Shown here: positions 1-8,055 of the stretch, one piece after another
Numbering within the stretch: the stretch's first letter is position 1
Layout of the letters: each line of letters starts with the position of its first letter
Translations under genes and position numbers: made by a program
Assembly: GCA_036505275.1 (NCBI GenBank)
Contig: DASXTS010000071.1
Span: forward strand, 1 to 22,176
DNA from: DASXTS01 sp036505275
GTDB taxonomy: Bacteria; Actinomycetota; Actinomycetes; Mycobacteriales; Pseudonocardiaceae
DNA: 22,176 bases
Direction: 5' to 3'
Notes under the pieces: model-generated
The model's database searches: none
What the model was told of the DNA's origin: nothing
The model's input: the letters and a program-made list of their open reading frames with translations, nothing else

Positions 1-1892
1 GTCAGGCCGGGTACCGAGCCGGTGACCACGACGATCATCGGCGTGCCGTCCGCCTTGCGCAGCGGCAGCGCCGCCGTGCCGGCGCGGTCCGCCTGGCCAC
101 CGGGCTCGGTGAGGTTGACCCCACGGGCGGCCAGCTTCACGATCACCGGGGCCAGCTCGGCAAGCTCGGCGGCGATGGTCAGGGCCCGCTCCGGGCCGAC
201 GCCGTCGACCCGTTGAAGGTCCTCCACGGTCGCGGCGAGCAGCCGGTTCATGGTGCCGAAGTGCCGGGCCAGCCGGCGCGACATCGCCCGGCCGGTCATC
301 CGCACCCCGAGGCCGGTGAGCACGCGGGACAGCGGCTGGCTCTTCGAGGCCTGGATGCCGGCCACCAGCTTGCCGGCAGAGACCCGGCCCATCCGGTCCA
401 GCGTCACCAGCGTCCCGGTGGTCAGGTCGTACAGGTCGGCCGGGTCGGTGACCAGACCGGCCCGCACCAGCAGGTCGATGATCTTGTAACCGAGACCGTC
501 GATGTCCATGGCGTCACGGGTGGCGTAGTAGGCCAGCGCGTCGCGCGCCCCGCACGCCCTGCCGTTGGTGCAGCGCCACCGCTTCTGCGAGCGGTCGATC
601 TCGCCGTCGCAGCGCGGGCACCGCGTCGGCGGCTCGAACGGCACGGCGTCGGCCGGCCGCTCGTCCAGCTTGGCGCCGGTGACCTCGGGGATCACCTCGC
701 CGGCCCGCCGCACGAACACGGTGTCGCCGACCCGGACGTTGCGCCGCGCCAGGTCGTCGAAGTTGTGCAGGGTCGCTGACGTGATGGTGCCGCCGGCGAT
801 GAACACCGGTGCGAGCACGGCCACCGGGGTGATCACGCCGGTCCGGCCGACCTGCACCTCGATGTCCAGCAGCGTGGTGGTCCGGGTGTCGGCCGGAAAC
901 TTGTAGGCCACACCCCAGCGCGGCGCGCGGCTGGAAAAGCCGGCCAGCTCGCGGTCCTCCGGCCGGTCTGCCTTGATCACGGCGCCGTCCACGCCGAAGC
1001 CGAGCCCGCCGCGCGCCGCCTCGAGCGCGTCGACGGCGGCGAGCACCTCGTCGACGGTGCCGCACACCGCCATGGCGGCGGATCCCGAGCCGGCGGCCGT
1101 GCTGGCCACGCCGAGGCCGGCCAACGCCGCCATGGCGGTGGAGTGCGGCATCGGTTCGTCGTCGGTGCCCGTACGGTGGCCGTCGGAGAGGCCGTGCACG
1201 CCGTACGCGACGAAGGACAGCGGCGCGTCATAGGCCCGGCCCTGAGCGCGCAGGGTGGCGGCCGCCGCGCTGCGCGGGTTGATGAACGCCGGTGCGCCGT
1301 TGGCCGTGCGCAGTTCGTTGGCCTCGGCGAAGTCGCCGTCGGTCATGAAGACCTCGCCGCGCACCTCCAGCGTCACCGGGCGGGCCAGCCGGTGCGGCAG
1401 GCCGGCGGCCCGCCAGGCCTGCGCCGTGACGTCCTCGCCGGTGCGCCCGTCCCCGCGGGTGGCAACCAGGGTGAGCACACCGTCGGCGTAGCGGGCCGCC
1501 ACGGCCAGACCGTCGATCTTCGGCTCGACCGTGTAGCCGGCCGCCGGGCGGCCGAGCAGGCGGTCCAGCCGCGCCGCCCACTTACGCAGCGCGTCCGCGC
1601 CTGACACATTGTCCAGGCTCAGCATCGGCACCGAGTGCTCGACGTCGCCGGCCACCCCGCCGCCGGCCCCGATGGCCTCGGTGGGCGAGTCGTCGATGGA
1701 CCACTGCGGGTGCGCCGCCTCGGTGGCCGCCACCCGCGCCATCAGCGCGTCATAGCTAGCGTCGTCCATGGCCAGGTCGGGGCCGCTGTAGTAGCTCCGC
1801 GCCGCCGCCCTGATCTCGGCGACTGCCGCCGCGTAGCGCTCGGCGCTCTCGAACGGCTCGGCCCGCGCCGCGTCGACCACCAGCTCGCTCAC
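1..1892 (-). CDS. ligA: NAD-dependent DNA ligase LigA (3' end cut by window edge)
   Basis: This enzyme seals nicks in duplex DNA using NAD+. About 630 codons are visible; the end of the BRCT domain lies outside. The order is a Ia domain (about residues 20-60, with MDDASYDAL), the HSVPMLSLDN motif (86-95), and the adenylated lysine in EPKIDG (Lys125). Then come ATRGDGRTGED, the ligase motif FGVDGAVIK (299-307) and RAPRWGVAYKFPA. The OB fold spans about 340-410, a four-Cys zinc finger Cys425/428/441/447, helix-hairpin-helix repeats follow, and the BRCT begins near 610. All catalytic motifs look intact. The GTG start at 1892 is chosen because no earlier start lies in this frame and it sits 4 bases after the stop of a small ORF. 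It has no ribosome binding site of its own, so translation may be coupled to that ORF. The N terminus is more divergent than in typical housekeeping LigA, so it may be a second copy. The family call is very secure; the paralog idea is inference. Confidence 0.96.
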   Translation of the reverse strand, partial: MSELVVDAARAEPFESAERYAAAVAEIRAAARSYYSGPDLAMDDASYDALMARVAATEAAHPQWSIDDSPTEAIGAGGGVAGDVEHSVPMLSLDNVSGADALRKWAARLDRLLGRPAAGYTVEPKIDGLAVAARYADGVLTLVATRGDGRTGEDVTAQAWRAAGLPHRLARPVTLEVRGEVFMTDGDFAEANELRTANGAPAFINPRSAAAATLRAQGRAYDAPLSFVAYGVHGLSDGHRTGTDDEPMPHSTAMAALAGLGVASTAAGSGSAAMAVCGTVDEVLAAVDALEAARGGLGFGVDGAVIKADRPEDRELAGFSSRAPRWGVAYKFPADTRTTTLLDIEVQVGRTGVITPVAVLAPVFIAGGTITSATLHNFDDLARRNVRVGDTVFVRRAGEVIPEVTGAKLDERPADAVPFEPPTRCPRCDGEIDRSQKRWRCTNGRACGARDALAYYATRDAMDIDGLGYKIIDLLVRAGLVTDPADLYDLTTGTLVTLDRMGRVSAGKLVAGIQASKSQPLSRVLTGLGVRMTGRAMSRRLARHFGTMNRLLAATVEDLQRVDGVGPERALTIAAELAELAPVIVKLAARGVNLTEPGGQADRAGTAALPLRKADGTPMIVVVTGSVPGL

Positions 1893-1896
1893 GGAG

Positions 1897-1965
1897 TCAA
1901 GCGAACCACGGATGGCGGTGGTCGTGGCGGCCCGCGGCGGAGGTGAGCAGGTCGGAATAACGCAT
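1897..1965 (-). CDS. 22-codon small ORF upstream of ligA, possible leader or coupling peptide
   Basis: A short ORF, MRYSDLL to HRHPWFA, starts with ATG 35 bases after the monooxygenase stop and ends 4 bases before the ligA GTG. It is preceded by GAGGAA about 10 bases from the ATG, the only good ribosome binding site in this gap, whereas ligA has none. The C-terminal half is rich in His and Arg (RHDHRHPW) and it contains no Cys. It could be a leader peptide that couples ligA translation to the upstream gene, or a chance ORF. I do not recognise the peptide. Confidence 0.4.
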   Translation of the reverse strand: MRYSDLLTSAAGRHDHRHPWFA

Positions 1966-2000
1966 GCCAGGTCGTTCCTCGGGACCGCGTCGAGCGCTGG

Positions 2001-3089
2001 TCAGTCGGCGAGCAGACCGCGCTTGCGCAGCAGCGGCATGACGCCCTCACCGAAGTTGTACGCCTCTTCCAGGTGCGGCTGCGCGGACAGGATCAGGTGG
2101 TCAATGCCGAGCGCGTGGTACTCCTCGATGCGCTCCGCCACCTCCTCGTAGCTGCCGACCAGCGCGGTGCCGACACCGGGGCGGACCAGGCCGTAGCCGG
2201 CCCAGAGGTTCGGGTAGACCTCCAGCGAATCGGTGCTGCCGCCGTGCAGTGCGGCCATCCGGCGCTGCCCCTCCGACTCGGTGTTGCGAAACCGCTGCTG
2301 CGCCTGGGCGATCCTGGCCGGGTCCATGCCGTCCACGAGCTGGCGCGCCACCCGCCACGCCTGCGCCGAGGTGTCCCGGCTGATCACGTGGAACCGGGTG
2401 CCGAACGACAGCTCACGGCCGTGCGGGGCGGCCGCCTCCCTGGCCAGTGCGATGTGCTCGGCGGTGGCCTTGGGTGGCTCGCCCCAGGTCAGGAACACGT
2501 CGGCGTGCTCGGCCGCGACCCGGCGGGCGGCGGCCGACGAGCCGCCGAGGAACACCCGCGGGCGCACCGGGTGCGGCCGGGCCAGCAGCCCGGCGCGGAT
2601 CGTGAAGTGCTCGCCGGTGAAGTCGAACCGCTCGCCCGGCCACGCGCGCAGGAACACGTCGAGGAACTCGCCGGTCCGCTGGTAGCGCTGATCATGCTCC
2701 AGCCAGTCGCCGTAGCGGCGCTGCTCGTCCGCGTCGCCGCCGGTGACGATGTTGAACAGCAGCCGGTTGCCGGACACGCGCTGGAAGGTGGCCGCCATCT
2801 GAGCGGCCAGCAGCGGTGAGATGAACCCCGGCCGGAGCGCGATCATGAACTGCACGGTGCTGGTCCGCCCGGCCAGAGCGGACGCCATGATCCACGGGTC
2901 CTCGCAGAACAGCCCGAACGGCGTGAGCATGCCGGTGAAGCCGAAGCGTTCCGCGGCGAGCGCGACCTGGGTGACGTAGTCCAGCGCCGGCTCGCGGCGG
3001 GCGCCCTCGACCGCGACGCCGGAGCTGCGCTTGGCCACCTCCCTGCCGTCCCCGTGCAGCGGCAGGAACCAGTGCAGGTGCAGCGGCAT
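2001..3089 (-). CDS. SsuD-like LLM-class flavin-dependent monooxygenase
   Basis: This is a 362-residue TIM-barrel monooxygenase of the alkanesulfonate monooxygenase (SsuD) branch of the bacterial luciferase-like family. Known members use FMNH2 from a partner reductase and O2 to cleave C-S bonds of sulfonates. It aligns by eye with E. coli SsuD over its whole length: WFLPLHGDG near the N terminus, Cys62 in FCEDPW, FNIVTGGD, LGGSS, TWGEPP, Arg232/His234 in RFHVI, Arg303 in LVRPGVGTALVG, and Tyr344 in HLEEAYNFGE. These match the SsuD active-site Cys, His, Arg and Tyr, so it is probably catalytic. A GGAAGGGG ribosome binding site precedes the ATG. It lies 28 bases after the upstream acyl-CoA dehydrogenase gene, in one operon. 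No flavin reductase or sulfonate transporter is in the window, so the substrate may be a pathway intermediate rather than a scavenged sulfonate. Confidence 0.9.
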   Translation of the reverse strand: MPLHLHWFLPLHGDGREVAKRSSGVAVEGARREPALDYVTQVALAAERFGFTGMLTPFGLFCEDPWIMASALAGRTSTVQFMIALRPGFISPLLAAQMAATFQRVSGNRLLFNIVTGGDADEQRRYGDWLEHDQRYQRTGEFLDVFLRAWPGERFDFTGEHFTIRAGLLARPHPVRPRVFLGGSSAAARRVAAEHADVFLTWGEPPKATAEHIALAREAAAPHGRELSFGTRFHVISRDTSAQAWRVARQLVDGMDPARIAQAQQRFRNTESEGQRRMAALHGGSTDSLEVYPNLWAGYGLVRPGVGTALVGSYEEVAERIEEYHALGIDHLILSAQPHLEEAYNFGEGVMPLLRKRGLLAD

Positions 3090-3117
3090 GGGTGCGCGCC
3101 CCTTCCGTTCAGCTTCG

Positions 3118-4203
3118 CTAGCCGAGCACGGCTTCGGCGATGGTGGTCAGCGGGTCCGGCCGCCCGGCGGCGTACGCGTCGATCCACAGAGCCCTGCGGT
3201 ACCACCGGTGCAGCGGGAACTCCCACGTCACCCCGATGCCTGCGCAGACCTGGATGGCGGCCTCGCAAACCTGGACGGCGGCCCGGCGGCCGGCGTGCAC
3301 CGCGCAGGCCAGTGCGGAGCCGGCGCCGTCGACCCGGCCGTGCCGCACGTCGTCCAGCAGGCAGGCCGCCCGGTAGGTCAGCGAGCGGGCCAGCTCCAGC
3401 TCGGCGTAGCTCTCCGCGAGCAGGTGCGCCACCGCCTGGTAGGAGCCGATCGGCCGGCCGAACTGCTCGCGGGTCTTGGCGTGGTCCACGGCCATCTCGA
3501 GCGCCCGGTCGGCGACCCCGACCGCCTCGCAGGCCAGCAGCACGGTGGACCGATCGGCGATGGCGGCAAGCAGCCGGCCGGCCTCGGCGGCGCCGACCAG
3601 CAGCCGCGCCGGTGCCTTGGTCAGCTCGACCCCGGCCAGGGCGCGCAGCGGGTCGATGCCGGCCCGCCCGGTCAGTGCCACCCCATGGCCGTACGGGGGG
3701 ACGCCGAACAGGGCGACCCCGCCCGCGGTGCGGGCCGCAACCAGGATCTCCGCAGCGACCTGCGGGTCCACCACACAGCCGACCATCCCATCGAGCAGCC
3801 AGCCGCCCGCGCAGTCACCGGCGCCCCGGCGTGCGCCCCTGGCGACGGGCTCCGCGCGGCAGGTGCTCGTCCCGTCGGCCAGGGTGGCCGGGCCCGGCCG
3901 CTCGCTTCGGGCCGCCTGGTACACCGGCACGGCCAGCCCGGCCGTCGGCCACCAGGGCGCCGGGTGCAGCGCGCGGCCGCCCTCCTCGGCGAGCAGCGCG
4001 AGCTCGACCATGCCGAGGTCCTCGTCCAGCCAGCCCTGCCGCTCCAGCTCGGCCCAGCCTTCGGTGTCGTGCGCGGTGTGGTGGGCGCCGCCGGCGCCGG
4101 CGGCGGCCAGCCTGGCGATCCGGTCGGCCGGGTACCGGTCGCTCAGGTAGCGCCTGGCCGCGGCCTTGAGCTCGGTCTGCGTCTCGGTCAGGGCGAAGTG
4201 CAT
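3118..4203 (-). CDS. Acyl-CoA dehydrogenase family protein (second subunit-like)
   Basis: A 361-residue acyl-CoA dehydrogenase that would introduce an alpha,beta double bond into an acyl-CoA with FAD. The N terminus (MHFALTETQTELKAAARRYL) is typical of the family. Other marks are HAKTREQFGRPIGSYQAVAH (241-260), a cofactor-contact segment, and CAGIGVTWEFPLHRWYRRA (320-338), where Glu328 is the likely catalytic base. The central beta domain (about 105-200) is degenerate and lacks the usual SEPxAGSD-like FAD loop that its neighbour has. In actinobacteria, adjacent acyl-CoA dehydrogenase genes with complementary features (FadE26/FadE27 type) form alpha2beta2 heterotetramers, and this pair fits that pattern. 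The ATG at 4203 is chosen because GAGG lies 6 bases upstream; a longer reading from 4245 lacks support. It follows the other dehydrogenase by 46 bases. Confidence 0.88.
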   Translation of the reverse strand: MHFALTETQTELKAAARRYLSDRYPADRIARLAAAGAGGAHHTAHDTEGWAELERQGWLDEDLGMVELALLAEEGGRALHPAPWWPTAGLAVPVYQAARSERPGPATLADGTSTCRAEPVARGARRGAGDCAGGWLLDGMVGCVVDPQVAAEILVAARTAGGVALFGVPPYGHGVALTGRAGIDPLRALAGVELTKAPARLLVGAAEAGRLLAAIADRSTVLLACEAVGVADRALEMAVDHAKTREQFGRPIGSYQAVAHLLAESYAELELARSLTYRAACLLDDVRHGRVDGAGSALACAVHAGRRAAVQVCEAAIQVCAGIGVTWEFPLHRWYRRALWIDAYAAGRPDPLTTIAEAVLG

Positions 4204-4249
4204 GGCAGGCCTCGGAAGTACAAAACGGTGCGACGACACGGACAAGTGC

Positions 4250-5410
4250 TCACGACCGCCCCCTCGGCAGCCCGAGCACCCGCTCGGCGATGATGCTGCG
4301 GAGGATCTCCGACGTGCCGCCCTCGATGCTGTTGGCCCTGGCCCTCAGCCGCATGTGCTGCCAGTAGCCTCCCCAGAACGCGGTGGGCCCGTCGATGGTG
4401 CCCTTGGCGCCGAGCAGCCGCAGCGCCAGGGCGCTCAGCCGCTGGTTGGCCTGCGACCAGCGCAGCTTGAGGACGGAGCTCTCCGGGCCAGGCTCGCCGG
4501 TGCGTTCCAGCGCGGCCAGCGCGCGGTAGCCGGTGAACCTCAGGCCGTGCAGCGCCACGTGTAGCTCGGCGATCTCCCGGCGCACCACCGGGTCCCGTTC
4601 GGCGCCGACCGCGATCGCGGTCTGCACCAGCCGGTCGAGCTGCACGGACAGCCGCGCGGTGAGCGTGATGCCGAACGTGCCGCGCTCGTGCGCGAGTGTG
4701 GTCAGCGCCACCCGCCAGCCGTCGCCGACCTCGCCCAGCACGCTGGACGCCGGGATCACCACGCCGGTCAGGATGATCTGGTTGAAGTCGTTGTCGCCGG
4801 AGAGCTGGCGAAGCGGCCGCACCTGCACGCCCGGCACGTTCATATCGAGCAGGAAGCAGGTCAGCCCCCGGTGCTTGGGCGCGTCCGGGTTGGTCCGGGC
4901 GAGCAGCAGGCAGTAGTCGGCCAGGTGCGCGTAGGACGACCACACCTTCTCCCCGTCGAGCTGGTAGCCGCCCGGGTGCTGGCGCGCCCTGGTGCGCACC
5001 GAGGCCAGGTCGGAGCCGGCGTCCGGCTCGGAGAAGCCCTGGCAGAAGATCGTCTCACCGGACAGGATGCGCGGCAGGTGCCTGGCCCGCTGCTGTTGCG
5101 TGCCGTACCGGACGATGGTCGGGCCCACCATGTTCAACCCGATCACGTTGACGTGGTCGGGCGCCTCGGCCAGCGCGCTCTCCTCCGCGTAGATGGCCTG
5201 GTAAGCGGGGGAGAGGCCGCGGCCGCCGTGCTCACCCGGCCAGGTGATGCCGGCGTAGCCGGCGTGCCAGAGCGCCTTGCTCCAGGAGCGCAGCTCCTCG
5301 GCCTCCCACACCCGCGGTGCGCCGGACTGCGCCGGCGGCACGTGCGCGCGCAGCCAGCCGCGAAGCTGCGCGCGGAACCTGGCCTGATCCTCGCTGTCGC
5401 CCAGCCGCAT
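4250..5410 (-). CDS. Acyl-CoA dehydrogenase (FadE26-like partner subunit)
   Basis: A 386-residue FAD-dependent acyl-CoA dehydrogenase and the first gene of the minus-strand operon. Visible motifs are ITWPGEHGGRGLSP (55-68), QGFSEPDAGSDLASVRTRA (124-142; the substrate/FAD loop), LDGEKVWSSYAHLADY (151-166; FAD contact), and LAHERG (239-244). The C-terminal segment ANSIEGGTSEILRSIIAERVLGLPR is typical of the family. The length is normal. The ATG at 5410 opens a conserved-looking N terminus; a GTG at 5419 in the same frame is an alternative. Neither has a clear ribosome binding site, which is compatible with a leaderless or near-leaderless transcript. It probably works with the adjacent second dehydrogenase as a heteromer that oxidises a bulky or branched acyl-CoA. 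The partner assignment is inference from gene order and the split of motifs between the two proteins. Confidence 0.92.
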   Translation of the reverse strand: MRLGDSEDQARFRAQLRGWLRAHVPPAQSGAPRVWEAEELRSWSKALWHAGYAGITWPGEHGGRGLSPAYQAIYAEESALAEAPDHVNVIGLNMVGPTIVRYGTQQQRARHLPRILSGETIFCQGFSEPDAGSDLASVRTRARQHPGGYQLDGEKVWSSYAHLADYCLLLARTNPDAPKHRGLTCFLLDMNVPGVQVRPLRQLSGDNDFNQIILTGVVIPASSVLGEVGDGWRVALTTLAHERGTFGITLTARLSVQLDRLVQTAIAVGAERDPVVRREIAELHVALHGLRFTGYRALAALERTGEPGPESSVLKLRWSQANQRLSALALRLLGAKGTIDGPTAFWGGYWQHMRLRARANSIEGGTSEILRSIIAERVLGLPRGRS

Positions 5411-5607
5411 GCGTCGCACGGTAACCCAGTCGGATACTGCCACGGTCGAATCGAACGCACAATCAGCAATTAAGGAGAAAGGCACCGCCGGACAAATTGA
5501 TCCACCCCGAAAATCGCCCCGAAAATCGCATTGCAGAAGATGCGTGCCACCGTGCCGGGCGGTGACCCTGCAACGGTGGCGCGACGAATGTATTTGGTTA
5601 TCCACTG
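5411..5607. promoter_or_regulatory. Divergent intergenic promoter region
   Basis: These 197 bp separate the minus-strand dehydrogenase operon from the plus-strand thiolase operon and are clearly richer in A+T than the flanks, as expected of a bidirectional promoter. A possible minus-strand promoter reads TTGTCC, 17 bases, TAATTG (about 5465-5495). A possible plus-strand minus-10 element is TATTTG near 5591. The region also holds a perfect 12-bp tandem repeat. The promoter elements are eye matches only. Confidence 0.5.
5505..5528. repeat. Perfect 12-bp tandem repeat in the divergent promoter region
   Basis: The unit ccccgaaaatcg occurs twice head to tail with no mismatch. It lies about midway between the two divergent start codons, a plausible position for a regulator binding site, though a chance duplication is also possible. 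Confidence 0.7.
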
Positions 5608-6792
5608 ATGGCCTCATTCGCAGACCGCACCCCGGTGATCGTGGCCGCGGCCCGCACGCCGATCGGCCGCCGCGGCGGCTGGCTGGCCGGGCTGAAGGCC
5701 GTCGAGCTGCTGCGGCACGTGCAGCTCGAAGTGATCGCCCGCGCCGGCATCGAGCCCGGTGAGATCGAGCAGATCGTCGGCGGCTGCGTCACCCAGATCG
5801 GCGAGCAGAGCCTCAACGTCACCCGCAACGCGTGGCTGAACACCGGACACGACCCGGCCGTCGGCTGCACCACGGTGGACGTCTCCTGCGGGTCGGCTCA
5901 GCAGGCCAACCACCTGGTCTCGGCGCTGATCGCGGCGGACGTCATCGACGCCGGCATCGCCTGCGGCGTGGAGTCCATGACCCGGGTGCCGGTCGGCACC
6001 AACCTGTACAACGGGCCCGGCCACTACAAGGCCGCCGACTACCCCTGGGACGACCCGCCGAACGCGCAGTTCGGCGGCGCCGAACGGATCGCCCGGCGGC
6101 AGGGCATCGGCCGCGCCGACACCGACGCGTACGGCGTGCTCTCCCAGCAGCGAGCCGCTCAGGCGTGGGCGCAGGGCCGCTTCGATCGCGAGCTGACCCC
6201 GTTGGTGGCGCCGGCGGTCGGCGCCAACGGCCATCCGACCGGCGAGACCGCCGAGGCGCGCCGCGACCAGGGGTTGCGGGAGACCACCCTGGAGGGCCTC
6301 GCGGCGCTGCGGCCGAACGTCGAAGGCGGCGTGCACACGGCTGGAACCACCTCGCAGATCTCCGACGGCGCCGCCGCGATTCTGTGGATGTCGCTTGGCC
6401 GGGCGAGAGCGCTGGGGCTGCAGCCGCGGGCCAGGCTGGCCCACCAGGTGGTCACCGGCGCCGACCCGTACTACCTGCTGGACGGGCCGGTCGCGGCCAC
6501 CGAGCGGATCCTGCGCCGGGCCGGCATGAAGCTCGGCGACCTGGACCTGTGCGAGGTCAACGAGGCATTCGCCGCGGTCGTGCTGAACTGGGCGAGCGCC
6601 CACAGCGCCGACCTGGAGCGGGTGAACGTCAATGGCGGCGCGATCGCGCTCGGCCACCCGCTCGGCGCCAGCGGTACCCGGCTGCTGGTCACCGCGCTGC
6701 ACGAGCTGGAGCGCACGAGTACCGAGACCGCGCTGGTCACCATGTGCTGCGGCGGGTCGCTGGGCACCGCGTCCATCCTGCAGCGCCTGTAG
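5608..6792 (+). CDS. Acetyl-CoA acyltransferase (thiolase, FadA5/FadA6-like)
   Basis: A 394-residue thiolase that cleaves a 3-ketoacyl-CoA with CoA, or in reverse condenses two acyl-CoAs. The catalytic residues are visible: nucleophile Cys94 in DVSCGSAQQANH, CEVNEAFA with the active-site Asn/Glu, His350 in NGGAIALGHPLGASG, and Cys380 in MCCGGSLGTASI. The CGSAQQA version of the Cys motif, instead of the usual CSSGLQA, is typical of the actinobacterial thiolases linked to steroid side-chain degradation. The ATG at 5608 is preceded by no strong ribosome binding site. It opens the plus-strand gene set and is followed after 30 bases by a CoA-transferase. Facing the acyl-CoA dehydrogenase pair across the divergent promoter, it suggests a beta-oxidation-like role. 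Whether it degrades or builds the pathway substrate cannot be decided here. Confidence 0.93.
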   Translation: MASFADRTPVIVAAARTPIGRRGGWLAGLKAVELLRHVQLEVIARAGIEPGEIEQIVGGCVTQIGEQSLNVTRNAWLNTGHDPAVGCTTVDVSCGSAQQANHLVSALIAADVIDAGIACGVESMTRVPVGTNLYNGPGHYKAADYPWDDPPNAQFGGAERIARRQGIGRADTDAYGVLSQQRAAQAWAQGRFDRELTPLVAPAVGANGHPTGETAEARRDQGLRETTLEGLAALRPNVEGGVHTAGTTSQISDGAAAILWMSLGRARALGLQPRARLAHQVVTGADPYYLLDGPVAATERILRRAGMKLGDLDLCEVNEAFAAVVLNWASAHSADLERVNVNGGAIALGHPLGASGTRLLVTALHELERTSTETALVTMCCGGSLGTASILQRL

Positions 6793-6822
6793 CGCGTGTC
6801 TTCACGGGGAGGCGGAGGTTCC

Positions 6823-8055
6823 ATGCGCGAGCAGGACTTCTACCACGACGCGCTGACCGGCGCGGTCGGGCCGCTGCAGGGCGTCCGGGTGCTGGGCGTC
6901 ACGAAGGTCTGGTCCGGGCCGATGGCCACCTGTGTGCTGGCCGACCTCGGCGCCGACGTGATCGACGTCGAGCTGCCGGCCGGCAGGGACGGCGAGGTGC
7001 CGCCGAACATCCCGGGCACCGGCCTGTCCTGGTTCCGCGAGACCGTGCACCGCAACAAACGCAGCATCGCCCTCGACCTGCGCGAACCGGCTGGCCGGGA
7101 GTGTTTCCTGCGGCTGGTGGCGACCACGGACGTCGTGGTGGAGAACTACAAGCCGGGCACCCTGGACGGCTGGGGCGTCGGTTATCCGGCGTGCCGCTCG
7201 GCGCGGCCGGACGTGGTGTTCGTGTCGGTCTCCGGCTGGGGGCAGTACGGGCCGAAGGCGCACCTGCCGGCCTACGACCCGGCCATCCAGGCGGCCGGCG
7301 GCTGGATGGCGCTGAATGGCATGCCGGACGGCCCGCCGGTGCGCGCCCCCACGTTCCTGGCCGACGAGCTGGCCGGGCTGCACGCCGCGATCGCCGCGCT
7401 GGCCGCACTTGCGCACCGGTCCCGCACCGGCGAGGGCCAGCACGTGGACGTGTCCATGATGGACAGCCTGCTGTTCTCCAGCAGCGGCCTGCCCACGCTG
7501 GCGGCCACCGGCGCGCCGCCGCCACGGCTCGGCAACGAGACCGACTTCGTCGTGCCGTCCAACGTCTACCAATGTTGCGACGGGCATCTCTACCTCGCGG
7601 TGGCGCTGAACAAGCACTGGCGGGCGCTGGTCGAGGTGATCGGCCGGCCGGAGCTGGCGCGGGCGCCCGGGTACGCCACCAACGAGCAGCGGCTGGCCAA
7701 CCGGGACGCCATCAACGCGCTGGTGGCCGGCTGGTGCGGCGGCCGGACGGTGTCCGCCGCGGTCGGCGCGCTGGCCGGGCGCGGCCTCGTGGTCGCGCCG
7801 GTGCGGACGTTCACCGAGGCGGCGGCCGACCCGCACGTGGTGGCGCGCGGCGCGCTGCAGGACACCGTGTTGAGCAACGGCTCGGTGGCGCCGCTGGTCG
7901 GCCCGCCGGCAAAGTTCTCCCGCACGCCCACCCGGATCCGCCGGCCGGCCCCGGTGGCCGGCGCGGACACCGCCGAGGTGCTCGCCGAGCTGGCGTCGCT
8001 GGAGCGAGAGCGATGCGGGAACAACACGGCTGTGACGTTTCGCCATGCAGGATAA
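6823..8055 (+). CDS. CaiB/BaiF family CoA-transferase (family III)
   Basis: A 410-residue family III CoA-transferase (formyl-CoA transferase / CaiB / alpha-methylacyl-CoA racemase superfamily), which moves CoA between carboxylic acids or epimerises a 2-methylacyl-CoA. It opens with PLQGVRVLGVTKVWSGPMA. It also carries LADLGADVIDVE, HRNKRSIALDL (76-86), the predicted catalytic Asp181 in FLADELAGLHAA, and HRSRTGEGQHVDVSM. The C-terminal lobe includes the segment VVAPVRTFTEAAADPHVVARG. The ATG at 6823 is chosen because GGAGG lies just upstream; a GTG at 6796 would add nine Gly/Ser-rich residues. Placed directly after the thiolase, it may load CoA onto a free acid or correct methyl-branch stereochemistry. 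Known members divide between transferase and racemase activity, and I cannot tell which applies. Confidence 0.9.
   Translation: MREQDFYHDALTGAVGPLQGVRVLGVTKVWSGPMATCVLADLGADVIDVELPAGRDGEVPPNIPGTGLSWFRETVHRNKRSIALDLREPAGRECFLRLVATTDVVVENYKPGTLDGWGVGYPACRSARPDVVFVSVSGWGQYGPKAHLPAYDPAIQAAGGWMALNGMPDGPPVRAPTFLADELAGLHAAIAALAALAHRSRTGEGQHVDVSMMDSLLFSSSGLPTLAATGAPPPRLGNETDFVVPSNVYQCCDGHLYLAVALNKHWRALVEVIGRPELARAPGYATNEQRLANRDAINALVAGWCGGRTVSAAVGALAGRGLVVAPVRTFTEAAADPHVVARGALQDTVLSNGSVAPLVGPPAKFSRTPTRIRRPAPVAGADTAEVLAELASLERERCGNNTAVTFRHAG

Noticed and set aside
5497..5565. Short TTG-initiated ORF downstream of AAGGAG in the divergent region
   Set aside because: The purine-rich site is about 20 bases from the TTG, too far to serve it. 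The ORF contains the tandem repeat and shows no protein-like constraint.
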